DNA of 64,000 nt. Source: Flavobacterium sp. LMO8. Its GTDB lineage: Bacteria; Bacteroidota; Bacteroidia; Flavobacteriales; Flavobacteriaceae. The notes beneath the pieces were generated by a model that worked only from the letters and a program-made list of their open reading frames with translations, did not search any database and was not told the origin of the DNA. Below, one piece after another: positions 1 to 8,080 of this stretch (position 1 is its first letter; each line of letters begins with the position of its first letter). The DNA lies in assembly GCF_009495755.1 (NCBI RefSeq), contig NZ_WIBJ01000030.1:248001-312000 (forward strand). The letters are read 5' to 3'. The translations under genes were made by a program, and so were the position numbers.

Positions 1-15
1 AATAAAAACATTCAA

Positions 16-588
16 ATGAAATCTAAAATTCTATTCTTCGCATTCTTCATTTTTCAAACTATTGCTGTTTTAGCGCAAGACATGACGTCTTTAAAAACCG
101 AAGCACTTAAGTCATATAAAGCTGGAGTAAATATGAATTTTGATGCCATTTTTGAAACCACTTATCCAAAAGTATTTGACATTATTCCTCAAGAACAAAT
201 GAAAAAGATGTTTGGTCAAATGATGGAAAACGAACAATTCTCTATCAAATTAGTCGAAGTAGAACCTGGTTTTTCGTTTGGAGAAATCAAGAAAATTGAG
301 GGTAAAACATTTTGTCTTATTGGACATAATAATGTGATGACCATGAAATTTAAAGAACCAATGGAAGATGGGGAATCTATGACGGATATTTTTAAAACTT
401 CAATGGAAGCAGAGAAAGTCACTTATGATAAAGCAACAAACTCATTTCGCATTGAAATGCGTTCAACCTTAATTGCTGTTGCTGATGAATTGACTAAAAA
501 CAAATGGAAATTTTTGAATAAAGACAAGGATAATAAATTGTTTTCAATGATTTTTGAGGAAAAAATTGTAAAAGCTTTAGCATTATAA
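16..588 (+). CDS. Secreted hypothetical protein
   Basis: This 190-residue protein begins with a typical export signal: Lys residues at 2 and 4, a hydrophobic stretch to about residue 19, then a LAQ-D cleavage region. The mature part is charged, has no cysteine cluster or repeat, and carries one Met-rich stretch (KKMFGQMMENE) near residue 62. I do not recognise the family. The stop is one base before the ATG of the next gene, so the two are probably co-transcribed and translationally coupled. The product is likely periplasmic or surface-exposed. The upstream promoter may lie outside the window. Confidence 0.72.
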   Translation: MKSKILFFAFFIFQTIAVLAQDMTSLKTEALKSYKAGVNMNFDAIFETTYPKVFDIIPQEQMKKMFGQMMENEQFSIKLVEVEPGFSFGEIKKIEGKTFCLIGHNNVMTMKFKEPMEDGESMTDIFKTSMEAEKVTYDKATNSFRIEMRSTLIAVADELTKNKWKFLNKDKDNKLFSMIFEEKIVKALAL

Positions 589-589
589 T

Positions 590-991
590 ATGAACGAAAA
601 TAACATCACCTATACCGAATTTTTCAACCGAGTTAGAGCGAGTATCGCTGATGGTACTTTTGCTAAATTAACGCTAGCTAAAACCATTGGAAAACCTGAA
701 TTGCAGAACATTTACGTAAAAACCATCGTAGAAGACAACATCTTAAAATTGTCAATGACGTATAAAATTTACACGACCGAAAAGCAAGAATTAGTGAAAA
801 TCTGCAAATTAGATGATTTTGAAGCAGAATTAATTCCACACATCAACAACCCGTTTTTATCCGCTTTGTTATTTACTACCGAAGCCGATATTACCATGAA
901 ATTAAACAAAAAACGCGTGGCAAGGATTGATGAACAAGCTCCAACGTTTAAAAATGCGGATGCGAATTTGGTGGAGTTTTTGGGGAAGTAA
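590..991 (+). CDS. Hypothetical cytoplasmic protein
   Basis: A 133-residue soluble protein with no signal peptide and no membrane segment. It starts one base after the upstream stop, which implies an operon with the secreted protein before it. The sequence is mixed alpha/beta in character, with a Lys/Arg-rich C-terminal third (around KLNKKRVARID). No catalytic motif is visible and I do not recognise the family. The compact ORF and tight spacing support a real gene. Confidence 0.68.
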   Translation: MNENNITYTEFFNRVRASIADGTFAKLTLAKTIGKPELQNIYVKTIVEDNILKLSMTYKIYTTEKQELVKICKLDDFEAELIPHINNPFLSALLFTTEADITMKLNKKRVARIDEQAPTFKNADANLVEFLGK

Positions 992-1000
992 ATTTATTTT

Positions 1001-1873
1001 ATGAATTACATTAAAATTTTATTTTTGTTTTTATTTCTGGTTTCTTGTTCAGAGAAAGAGATTTCAGATGATGAATATTTAAAATTTTCTGAAAATTTAA
1101 TTAGTAAAATAGAGTCAAATAGAAATCAAAAGTATGATAATTTTATTAACGTTATCGATGTTTTAAAACGAATCGATTATATTTCTGATTCATTAAAATT
1201 AGATAATAAAGTTGATAGAAAAATTTTTAATTCTAAGTACAGATACGAAAGAAAATGCTCAGAATATTTCCAAAATTTGTCAAAAAATTTAAAAGGAAAA
1301 ATTAAAATCACAAATAGTTTCAAATCAAAAAATAGAATTCATTTTATCATATGCTCAGAGTTAACTAATTTAGTTGAGGTTACAGAATTGATATTAATTG
1401 ATAAAGATGGTCAAATTAAAATAGATAATTTTCTCTCTTATTCTACAGGCTTAGATATGAAAGAAAACTACATATCTTACGCCATTTTAAAAACAAATGA
1501 TCCAAGTTTTAATTTTTCAAATAGAAAGTTAGAAAAGTGTTTAAATCTCTCTAAACAAGGTTACAATAAGGAAGCATATGAGTTATATAAAACTATACCA
1601 TCAAAACATGCAACTACTTCAAATTTTTTAATTGTTAAATATCAAATTTTTAGAAATTTATTTGATGATTTAAGCTCAGATGAAATTGCTGAAAACTATG
1701 AAGAATTAATTGGCTTTAATTATGAAAATAAAGGTTTCAGATATTCAAAGGGTTGGGAATATTATAAAATTTTTGGACACGATAGTCTTGCGAATAAATA
1801 TCAAGACTCTATAAATATTTTAGTTAAAGATGAATATTTTATTAAAAAGGTTGAATCATTTAAAAAGAATTAA
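1001..1873 (+). CDS. Hypothetical lipoprotein
   Basis: A 290-residue protein with a lipoprotein signal: a short basic start, a Leu/Phe-rich core and an LVSC lipobox with the lipidated Cys at residue 16. The mature part is very rich in Lys, Asn, Ser and Ile and probably alpha-helical. It may contain a degenerate TPR-like segment near residue 180 (LSKQGYNKEAYELYKTIP), but this is weak. Codon use is more AT-rich than in the metabolic genes next to it, as often seen for accessory lipoproteins. Its TAA overlaps the stop codon of the convergent flavin oxidase gene by four bases. Function unknown. Confidence 0.65.
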   Translation: MNYIKILFLFLFLVSCSEKEISDDEYLKFSENLISKIESNRNQKYDNFINVIDVLKRIDYISDSLKLDNKVDRKIFNSKYRYERKCSEYFQNLSKNLKGKIKITNSFKSKNRIHFIICSELTNLVEVTELILIDKDGQIKIDNFLSYSTGLDMKENYISYAILKTNDPSFNFSNRKLEKCLNLSKQGYNKEAYELYKTIPSKHATTSNFLIVKYQIFRNLFDDLSSDEIAENYEELIGFNYENKGFRYSKGWEYYKIFGHDSLANKYQDSINILVKDEYFIKKVESFKKN

Positions 1874-3270
1874 TCATTCCCATCAGGAAAAATCTTCCCA
1901 GGATTCAACACGTTATTAGGGTCAAAAATGGCTTTGATGCGTTCCATTAATTCCAAATGCACTTTTGAAAACGCAATATCCATATAGTTTTTTTGTACTA
2001 AACCAATACCATGTTCGCCTGATAATGTTCCTTTTAAACCAACTGTTAATTCAAAAATTTCACGAATTCCTTTTGGAACTTCGGTTTTCCAATTGTCATC
2101 TGTCATGTTGCCTTTGATGATGTTGACGTGTAAATTACCATCGCCAGCATGTCCATAACAAACCGATTGAAAACCATATTTAGCACCAATTTCTTTGATT
2201 CCTTTTAATAATTTAGGCAATTCATATCTTGGGACAACTGTGTCTTCTTCTTTGTAAATTGAATTCGCTTTTACCGCTTCCGCCACTGAACGACGCATTT
2301 TCCAAAGGGCATTTTTTTGTTCGTCTGTATCGGCAAATAACACTTCGTCGATTTCAAATTGTTCTACGACTGCCAAAATTTGTTCGGCTTCTTGTATCAA
2401 AATTTCAGGATAATTCCCATCTACTTCAATCAACAAATGCGCTTGAACGTTATCTTTTACTTCTACATTCAAACCATCGACAAATTTTAATGTCCAATCA
2501 ATCGCATCACGTTCCATAAACTCTAAAGCACTTGGTACAATTCCGGCTCTAAAAATCGCTGAAACGGCTTCACACGCTTGCTCCGCTTTATAAAATGGAA
2601 CCAAAAGCAAAATGTTATGTTTATTTTGAGGTAATAATTTCAATACAATTTTAGTTACGATGCCCAAAGTTCCTTCACTTCCTACCATCAATTGCGTAAG
2701 ATTATAACCCGTTGAATTTTTCAAAGTATTGGCTCCTGTCCAAATCACATCACCAGTAGGTAAAACAACTTCTAAATTCAGTACATAATCTTTGGTAACA
2801 CCATATTTCAAAGCTCTTGCTCCACCAGAATTCTCGGCAATATTTCCGCCAATAAAACAACTTCCCATGCTACTAGGATCGACAGGATAAAACAAGCCTT
2901 TTTCGGCAACAGCTTCACGTAAAACTTGCGTAATTACACCAGGTTGTGCAGTAACTTGTAAATTTTGTTCATCAATTTCAATAATCTGATTGAATCGCTC
3001 CATTGAAATACCAATTCCACCATAAATAGATAAAGCACCACCACTCAAACCCGTACGCGCACCAATAGGCACTGTCGGAATTTTATACGTATTCGAAACT
3101 TTTAAAATTTGTGCTACTCCTTCAGTATTGGAAGGTTTTACAACAACATGAGGTGGAAAACTCAAATCTTCCGTTTCATCATGTCCATACGTTTTACGAG
3201 TAGCCTCATCAGTAAAAATATAAGCCGAACCTACAATGTTTTCAAGCGCAAGTAATATTTCAGGATTCAT
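1870..3270 (-). CDS. FAD-linked oxidase of the GlcD / D-lactate dehydrogenase type
   Basis: This 466-residue flavoenzyme has the vanillyl-alcohol-oxidase fold. The N-terminal FAD-binding domain (about residues 38-210) shows PIGARTGLSGGA and the VDPSSMGSCFIGGNIAENSG stretch that holds the flavin pyrophosphate. The C-terminal substrate cap (about 220-462) carries the conserved GHAGDGNLHVN and SGEHGIG motifs. The family oxidises 2-hydroxyacids such as glycolate, D-lactate or D-2-hydroxyglutarate; the exact substrate cannot be read from sequence. The length is normal. No Fe-S partner (GlcF-like) is adjacent, so it probably works alone or with a distant partner. Confidence 0.9.
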   Translation of the reverse strand: MNPEILLALENIVGSAYIFTDEATRKTYGHDETEDLSFPPHVVVKPSNTEGVAQILKVSNTYKIPTVPIGARTGLSGGALSIYGGIGISMERFNQIIEIDEQNLQVTAQPGVITQVLREAVAEKGLFYPVDPSSMGSCFIGGNIAENSGGARALKYGVTKDYVLNLEVVLPTGDVIWTGANTLKNSTGYNLTQLMVGSEGTLGIVTKIVLKLLPQNKHNILLLVPFYKAEQACEAVSAIFRAGIVPSALEFMERDAIDWTLKFVDGLNVEVKDNVQAHLLIEVDGNYPEILIQEAEQILAVVEQFEIDEVLFADTDEQKNALWKMRRSVAEAVKANSIYKEEDTVVPRYELPKLLKGIKEIGAKYGFQSVCYGHAGDGNLHVNIIKGNMTDDNWKTEVPKGIREIFELTVGLKGTLSGEHGIGLVQKNYMDIAFSKVHLELMERIKAIFDPNNVLNPGKIFPDGND

Positions 3271-3287
3271 AGTGTAAAATTGAAGTG

Positions 3288-3295
3288 TAAAAGTA
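3288..3295 (-). promoter_or_regulatory. Bacteroidota -7 promoter element of the flavin oxidase gene
   Basis: On the minus strand this reads TACTTTTA, close to the TANNTTTG consensus for the primary sigma factor of Bacteroidota. It lies 18 bases upstream of the ATG, leaving a short leader. Confidence 0.5.
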
Positions 3296-3391
3296 AATAA
3301 AAAAAAGATTATGAAAGTAGCTTAAAATTTTTGAACGTTGAAATTGAGTTTTGATATTGATTTTTGTCTTTTGTAATTGAAATTGAAATTG

Positions 3392-3399
3392 TATTTTTA
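3392..3399 (+). promoter_or_regulatory. Bacteroidota -7 promoter element of meaB
   Basis: TATTTTTA, preceded by TTG at 3371 with an 18-base spacer, fits the -33/-7 promoter pattern. The first in-frame TTG (3364) lies upstream of this promoter, which argues for translation from TTG at 3418 instead. Confidence 0.55.
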
Positions 3400-3417
3400 C
3401 ACAAAGCAAAATTCCTT

Positions 3418-4506
3418 TTGAAAACACCTAATAAAAAATCGACACTTTCAGAAATTCACGGTGTAGAACAACCTGAAACGTTAAGTACGGTTGTAGCAAC
3501 CCAGATTCAACAATTCCGAAGAAAACAACCTTCGGCAGATGAATTAATTGCTGGAATTTTAAAAGGAGATAAAACGGCTTTGAGTCGCGCTATTACTTTA
3601 GTTGAAAGCACCAATCCTGAGCATTTAGCCAAAGCGAATGAAGTCATAAAAGGTTGTTTGCCACACTCAAATAATTCGGTTCGAATTGGAATTACAGGTG
3701 TTCCAGGTGTTGGAAAAAGTACGTTTATCGAAGCTTTTGGAAAGTATTTAACTTCCATCGGAAAGAAAGTGGCAGTTTTAGCAGTTGATCCGAGTTCGTC
3801 TATCAGTCATGGAAGTATTTTGGGCGATAAAACCCGTATGGAAGAATTGGTAAAGGATGAAAACGCTTATATTCGACCAAGTGCTTCGGGTGATACGTTA
3901 GGTGGTGTAGCTAGAAAAACGCGTGAAACTATTATTCTTTGTGAAGCTTGCGGTTTTGATACCATAATTATTGAAACCGTTGGAGTAGGGCAAAGTGAAA
4001 CGGCTGTTCATAGTATGGTGGATTTCTTTTTGTTGTTGAAAATTTCAGGCGCTGGCGATGAATTACAAGGCATCAAACGTGGCATCATGGAAATGGCAGA
4101 TACTATTGTAATTAATAAAGCGGATGGTGATAATATTGCGAAAGCCAAATTAGCTAAAACCGAATTCAATAGAGCCTTACATTTATTTCCAGCCAAATCT
4201 TCAGGTTGGATTCCAAAAGTAACTACTTGTAGTGCTTATGAACAAACCGGAATTGATGCGATTTGGGAAATTATTTCTGAATATTTTGAATTGGTAAAAT
4301 CGAATCATTATTTCGAAGAAAAACGTCAAAATCAAAACCAATTTTGGATGATGGAAACGATTAATGAACAATTGAAATCGCATTTTTATAATCATCCGAA
4401 TATCATTCAACTATTAGAAGAAAACAAAAAAGCCGTGCAAAACAATGAAATTTCACCTTTTGCAGCGGCTATGAATTTGTTGGAAAAGTATTTTAATAAA
4501 GAGTGA
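3418..4506 (+). CDS. meaB: Methylmalonyl-CoA mutase-associated GTPase MeaB (ArgK family)
   Basis: This 362-residue G3E P-loop GTPase is the chaperone that loads and protects adenosylcobalamin in methylmalonyl-CoA mutase. Visible motifs are the Walker A loop GVPGVGKST (near residue 95), AVDPSSSISHGSILGDKTRM (typical of MeaB), the switch region ETVGVGQSE and the NKAD base-specificity motif. The frame is open upstream to TTG 3364, but that start lies before the promoter. TTG 3418 gives MKTPNKKSTL and a normal family length. The mutase genes are not in the window. The carboxylase operon at 31-34 kb would supply methylmalonyl-CoA. The TGA stop is the first part of a 14-bp tandem repeat. Confidence 0.92.
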   Translation: MKTPNKKSTLSEIHGVEQPETLSTVVATQIQQFRRKQPSADELIAGILKGDKTALSRAITLVESTNPEHLAKANEVIKGCLPHSNNSVRIGITGVPGVGKSTFIEAFGKYLTSIGKKVAVLAVDPSSSISHGSILGDKTRMEELVKDENAYIRPSASGDTLGGVARKTRETIILCEACGFDTIIIETVGVGQSETAVHSMVDFFLLLKISGAGDELQGIKRGIMEMADTIVINKADGDNIAKAKLAKTEFNRALHLFPAKSSGWIPKVTTCSAYEQTGIDAIWEIISEYFELVKSNHYFEEKRQNQNQFWMMETINEQLKSHFYNHPNIIQLLEENKKAVQNNEISPFAAAMNLLEKYFNKE

Positions 4507-4592
4507 TTAGTGAAAAGTGATTAGTGAAAAGTGATTAGTGAAAAGTGATTAGTAATTAGCTGCTGAACACTTTTTACTGAATACTGATCACT
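4503..4592. repeat. 14-bp tandem repeat plus an inverted arm between convergent genes
   Basis: The unit GTGATTAGTGAAAA occurs three times exactly (4503, 4517, 4531), followed by a partial copy. A degenerate inverted counterpart (CTGATCACTATT) ends at about 4592. The array contains the stop codon of meaB at one end and reaches the stop codon of the opposing acidic protein gene at the other. Related sequence occurs at 16957-17022 and 54412-54447. It can fold as a long hairpin, so it may act as a bidirectional terminator. Confidence 0.8.
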
Positions 4593-4821
4593 ATTCCTCT
4601 TCGTAACGTTCAATTTCTCTATCGTAGAATTCTCCAGCAATGGTGATTAAATGTTCCATTTCGGATTCCAATTCCTTTTCGTCTTCTTCTTCGATATCTT
4701 CTAAAAATTCTACTTCGTCATCTTTTAAATTGATTACGAATCTTGGATATTCTAAATGGATTACGAAAATATCTTCTGGAAAATCAGTATTATCTCCGAT
4801 AACAAATTTTGGTAAGTTCAT
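4591..4821 (-). CDS. Small acidic hypothetical protein
   Basis: A 76-residue protein with a strongly acidic C-terminal half (DDEVEFLEDIEEEDEKELE) and no membrane segment or signal. It lies 22 bases downstream of the MATE gene on the same strand and probably forms an operon with it. Its stop codon is within the edge of the intergenic repeat. The composition (Glu/Asp-rich, clear start, few rare codons) and spacing support a real gene. I do not recognise a named family. Confidence 0.65.
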   Translation of the reverse strand: MNLPKFVIGDNTDFPEDIFVIHLEYPRFVINLKDDEVEFLEDIEEEDEKELESEMEHLITIAGEFYDREIERYEEE

Positions 4822-4843
4822 GTTTTTATGTTTTAAATACTTT

Positions 4844-6244
4844 TTATGATTGTAATTGAACTTGTTCTTGTGCTTGCACTTGAACCAGTTTTTTAGTTAA
4901 ATAATTAAAGCGAATATACAAAAATATCGCTGCAGCTGTTAATCCGGCTAAAAGTCCAATCCAAACACCAACGGCTTTTAACTCGGTTTCTAATCCTAAA
5001 TAAATAGAGATTGGAAATCCAATTACCCAATAGGCTACAAACGTAATATACATTGGGATTTTAGCATCTTGTAATCCACGAAGCGCTCCTAAAACCACTA
5101 CTTGCAAGCCATCAGAAATTTGAAAAACAGCTGCAACTAATAATAAATTGGCCGAAATTGCGATTACTTCTAGGTTTTCTGTTAGGTTTTTTGCATCGTT
5201 AATATCTACAAAAATATAAGGTAGAATTTTGTGTAAAGCCACAAATAGTATAGCAAAAACCACTTCGATAATTATCGTTAATAAGAAAATGGAAATCGCT
5301 ACTTTTCGTAAGGTAACATAATCATTCAACCCTTTTTGATTTCCAATACGAATCATTGCTGCAACACTCAATCCCATTGCAAACATGAAAGTAACAGATG
5401 CTAAACTCAACGCTACTTGATTTGCCGCTTGACTTGTAGTTCCAATCATTCCACACAACCAAATTGCTCCAGTAAATAATGCCACTTCAAAAAACATTTG
5501 CATTGCAGAAGGCATTCCAATTTTGATGATTTTTTGGTTGACCTCTTTTTTAATTTCTTTTAAGCTGAACCCTTTAAAATATGGATGAAATTTTGGTTTT
5601 AAATTCATCATATAATGCATAAAACCCAACATCACAAAACGAGAAGCAATAGTTCCAATAGCTGCTCCCACGATACCTAATTCTGGAAAAATCCAAATTC
5701 CATAAATCAAAAAATAGTTAATTACCACATTGGTAATATTTCCAATTATGGTTGCCCACATCGAATATTTAGTTTCACTCAAACCGTCGGCAAATTGTTT
5801 GTACGCTTGATACATAATTAGCGGAATCAGAGAAAAACCTACGATATCTAAATAGGGTTTCGCCATGTCAACAACTGCTGAAGGTTGCCCCATATAAGCA
5901 ATTAAAGGTTTTGCAAAAAAGATTAAAGTAAATAAAGCAACACCTAAAATCGTACACAAATACAATCCGTGATGAAACGCAGAACGACCACCCGCTACAT
6001 CATTTTTCCCATCGGATTCTGCAACCAAAGGTGTAATTGCGGTTGAAAATCCAATTCCTAATGACATGGCAATGAATACAAAACTGTTACCTAATGAAAC
6101 AGCTGCTAATTCCGTTGGACCTAATTTTCCTACCATTATGTTATCTACAATTCCCACTATGGTATGGCCTAACATCCCTAAAATAATAGGGTAGGCTAAT
6201 TTTAAGTTATAGGAAAACTCTTTTGTGTAATCGGAAAAAGTCAT
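4844..6244 (-). CDS. MATE-family multidrug and toxin exporter
   Basis: A 466-residue inner-membrane protein with about 12 hydrophobic segments in two homologous bundles, the normal MATE size. The N-terminal half has YPIILGMLGHTIVGIVDNIM and FSTAITPLVAE, typical of NorM/DinF-like Na+ or H+ antiporters. The second bundle starts near residue 240 (KIGMPSAMQMFFEVALF). The start is ATG 6244, because the upstream in-frame TTG at 6262 sits inside the promoter. The last residues (VQVQAQEQVQLQS) come from a low-complexity repeat that also occurs inside the methyltransferase gene at 7.5 kb. Substrate unknown. Confidence 0.92.
   Translation of the reverse strand: MTFSDYTKEFSYNLKLAYPIILGMLGHTIVGIVDNIMVGKLGPTELAAVSLGNSFVFIAMSLGIGFSTAITPLVAESDGKNDVAGGRSAFHHGLYLCTILGVALFTLIFFAKPLIAYMGQPSAVVDMAKPYLDIVGFSLIPLIMYQAYKQFADGLSETKYSMWATIIGNITNVVINYFLIYGIWIFPELGIVGAAIGTIASRFVMLGFMHYMMNLKPKFHPYFKGFSLKEIKKEVNQKIIKIGMPSAMQMFFEVALFTGAIWLCGMIGTTSQAANQVALSLASVTFMFAMGLSVAAMIRIGNQKGLNDYVTLRKVAISIFLLTIIIEVVFAILFVALHKILPYIFVDINDAKNLTENLEVIAISANLLLVAAVFQISDGLQVVVLGALRGLQDAKIPMYITFVAYWVIGFPISIYLGLETELKAVGVWIGLLAGLTAAAIFLYIRFNYLTKKLVQVQAQEQVQLQS
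4850..4887 (-). repeat. CAA-phased low-complexity repeat encoding the MATE C-terminal tail
   Basis: On the minus strand the repeat alternates CAA with another codon (CAAGTGCAAGCACAAGAACA onward). It closely matches 7539-7562, where the same frame and strand give QAQVQLQS inside the methyltransferase. I count about 20 of 24 bases shared over the best stretch. Confidence 0.7.
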
Positions 6245-6259
6245 TTTGGAGATTTTGGG

Positions 6260-6267
6260 CAAAGGTA
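6260..6267 (-). promoter_or_regulatory. Bacteroidota -7 promoter element of the MATE gene
   Basis: Minus strand TACCTTTG, an exact TANNTTTG match, with TTG 19 bases further upstream (6287-6289). It is 15 bases from ATG 6244, giving a very short leader and ruling out the TTG at 6262 as start. Confidence 0.7.
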
Positions 6268-6290
6268 GTTATTTTGAAAATCAAAGCAAG

Positions 6291-6326
6291 AAAAAACCCG
6301 ACAGGATTTATAATCTTGTCAGGTTT
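6291..6326 (-). terminator. Rho-independent terminator after the ABC ATPase gene
   Basis: The stem CCTGACAAGAT pairs with the CCTGTCGGG side and is followed on the minus strand by GGGTTTTTTC. It lies 19 bases after the stop of the gene ending at 6345. Confidence 0.8.
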
Positions 6327-6344
6327 AAATATTGTAAGTTGAAT

Positions 6345-7046
6345 TTACTTTTTAATATGCTGATTTATTGTATCGCTTTCAATAATTCCATCACGTAAAC
6401 GTATGACTCTGTGAGCATAAGCTGCAATATCTTCTTCGTGAGTTACTAAAATTACTGTGTTTCCGTTGGCGTGAATTTCATTGAATAAATTCATGATTTC
6501 CACCGAAGTTTTACTGTCTAAGTTTCCTGTTGGTTCATCGGCTAAAATGATAGAAGGTTTGTTCACCAAAGCCCTTGCTACTGCTACACGTTGACGTTGT
6601 CCACCTGAAAGTTGATTAGGTTTGTGATCCATTCTGTCGTTCAAACCTACTTGTGTTAATACTTCTGTAGCACGTTCAACTCGTTCTGATTTGGAATGAC
6701 CCGCATAAACCATTGGTAAAGCCACATTATCCAAAGCCGTTGTTCTTGGCATCAAGTTAAAAGTCTGGAAAACGAATCCAATTTCTTTATTACGAATTCC
6801 AGCTAACTCATCGTCTTGCATTTCACTAACGTATTTTCCGTTTAAAATGTAAGTTCCTGAAGTTGGTGTATCTAAACAACCTAAAATATTCATCAAAGTC
6901 GATTTTCCAGAACCCGAAGGTCCCATTAATGCAACATATTCACCTTTATTAATTTCTAAATCGATGCCTTTTAACACATACACGATTTCGTTTCCTAAAG
7001 GAAAATCTCTTTTGATATTGGTTATTTTGATTAACGGATTTGCCAT
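6345..7046 (-). CDS. ABC transporter ATP-binding protein, LolD/MacB type
   Basis: A 233-residue ATPase subunit. Walker A is GPSGSGKST (residues 42-50), the Q-loop region is [12 protein letters not shown], the signature is [15 protein letters not shown] (near 145) and Walker B is [12 protein letters not shown]. The H-loop is VTHEED. The '[13 protein letters not shown]' stretch and the length place it in the MacB/LolD/FtsE group, whose members drive lipoprotein release or efflux with a FtsX/MacB-like permease. No permease is adjacent, so the partner must be encoded elsewhere. Confidence 0.9.
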   Translation of the reverse strand: MANPLIKITNIKRDFPLGNEIVYVLKGIDLEINKGEYVALMGPSGSGKSTLMNILGCLDTPTSGTYILNGKYVSEMQDDELAGIRNKEIGFVFQTFNLMPRTTALDNVALPMVYAGHSKSERVERATEVLTQVGLNDRMDHKPNQLSGGQRQRVAVARALVNKPSIILADEPTGNLDSKTSVEIMNLFNEIHANGNTVILVTHEEDIAAYAHRVIRLRDGIIESDTINQHIKK

Positions 7047-7065
7047 AATGAAATTAGAATTTAGC

Positions 7066-7092
7066 CTCTCGACTTCGATCGAGATGACAATA
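7066..7092. repeat. Palindromic interspersed repeat upstream of the ABC gene
   Basis: CTCGACTTCGATCGAG followed by ATGACA. The core CTCGACTTCG-TCGA reappears inside the TrmH gene at 63250-63273, so it is an interspersed element. From memory, similar CTCGACTTCGCTCGAGATGACA elements are common between genes in Bacteroidota. Confidence 0.6.
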
Positions 7093-7142
7093 TTATTGAT
7101 GTAATACTATAATAAGTAGAAAAAGAAAGGAATTTGTTACAA

Positions 7143-7982
7143 CTAAAACCGAATTCTTTCAAACAAATGCGAACTAATCGTTTTATTTGGATTAATTATA
7201 AAATGTTCTTTTTCTTGCTCGGCTCTAAAAAATACAATTCCCCACTGAAAAGTATCAATGGTAACGGTGACTTTTGGATGATTTTTTATGATTTTCCAAG
7301 CTTCTTCCATGTCCGCCGACCAATGAATATCATCAAAAATCCAAACGGAATCATTGCAAATAGTAGGAAGTAAGGCTTCAAAATAATCTAAAGTCGCTTT
7401 TTTGGAATGATTGCCATCGAAATAGATTAGGTGATGGGTGATAGGTGATGGGTGATGGGTTTTGAAATAACTTGAAAATTCAGTGTTTATAAATTCAATA
7501 TTTTGAAAATTTGAATTTGTCCCGAAACTTCGGGATTGCAATTGAACTTGCGCTTGCTTTTGCGTGTTTGGACAACCTTCTAGACTGATGATTTTTGCTT
7601 TTTCAGTTCCTAATGAAAGTGCTGAGGTTGCTAATCCTAAAGAAGTTCCAATTTCTAAAATATTTTTAGGTTGAAAATAACGAACAATTCTAAAAAGCAA
7701 TTCCGCATTTTTTGAGGAAATTCCAGCTGTTTGTGCGATTTTTGAAATTTCTCTTGTATTCGATTTAAAAACTCTTGAACCTGCACCGAAATCCGTTACT
7801 TCAATCGTATTTTTATTTTCTAAAAGCGATTTTCGGTACGATTTTACTATTTCGTATTCTGGATATTTTGTGTTGTCATAAAAACATTTCGTAACCAAAT
7901 CAAACACAAATGGCGAATGCACTCCATGTTCGTTTTTGGAGTGGAAAAGGAATTTTAGGTATGATTTTATTTGTTGTAGCAC
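7143..7982 (-). CDS. Class I SAM-dependent methyltransferase (O-methyltransferase-like)
   Basis: About 279 residues. The SAM-binding motif I is ILEIGTSLGLATSALSLG, followed by an acidic post-motif (IISLEG) and a later IYFDGNHSKKATLDYFE / WIFDDIHWS region typical of class I O-methyltransferases. The N-terminal HGVHSPFVFDLVTKCFY block is one I associate with Bacteroidota relatives. There is no ATG at the 5' end. GTG 7982 (MLQQIKSYLKF) fits best, with TTG 7994 or 8006 as alternatives lying inside a repeat. The gene carries three separate interspersed repeats in frame (7429-7460, 7521-7534, 7535-7562). Substrate unknown. Confidence 0.82.
   Translation of the reverse strand: MLQQIKSYLKFLFHSKNEHGVHSPFVFDLVTKCFYDNTKYPEYEIVKSYRKSLLENKNTIEVTDFGAGSRVFKSNTREISKIAQTAGISSKNAELLFRIVRYFQPKNILEIGTSLGLATSALSLGTEKAKIISLEGCPNTQKQAQVQLQSRSFGTNSNFQNIEFINTEFSSYFKTHHPSPITHHLIYFDGNHSKKATLDYFEALLPTICNDSVWIFDDIHWSADMEEAWKIIKNHPKVTVTIDTFQWGIVFFRAEQEKEHFIINPNKTISSHLFERIRF
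7429..7460. repeat. GTGATGG tandem repeat inside the methyltransferase gene
   Basis: Near-perfect copies of GTGATGG / GTGATAGG run in tandem. On the coding strand they give the HHPSPITHH tract. The reverse-complement type (CACCCAT) occurs inside the radical SAM gene at 26565-26598, where it yields the same SPITHH peptide. Confidence 0.7.
7521..7562. repeat. CCCGAAACTTCGGG palindrome fused to a CAA-phased repeat, inside the methyltransferase gene
   Basis: A 14-bp palindromic hairpin (7521-7534) is directly followed by the low-complexity tract matching the MATE C-terminal repeat. Together they encode QAQVQLQSRSFGT. This segment separates conserved parts of the SAM-binding fold and looks like an in-frame insertion. 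Confidence 0.65.
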
Positions 7983-7983
7983 T

Positions 7984-8076
7984 AAGTTTCTCAAAGTTTG
8001 GCACAAAGTAACACAAAGAATTTATAAGAAAAAAAACTTAGTGAAACTTTGTGTAAAACGTGGTGCTACATTGTGA
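7984..8076. repeat. ACTTTGTG-type interspersed repeat between the ABC-F and methyltransferase genes
   Basis: Alternating CAAAGT, ACACAAAG and ACTTTGTG words in both orientations fill the whole 98-base gap. They extend to the 5' end of the methyltransferase reading frame, which makes its start hard to fix. The structure could fold as a long imperfect hairpin. Confidence 0.6.
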
Positions 8077-8080
8077 AACT

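Noticed and set aside
4503-4552. CRISPR-like short tandem repeat
   Set aside because: The units abut with no spacers, and related sequences exist as inverted pairs elsewhere.
6345-7046. MacAB-type efflux operon together with the MATE gene
   Set aside because: No permease or membrane fusion gene is next to the ATPase, and a terminator separates it from the MATE gene.
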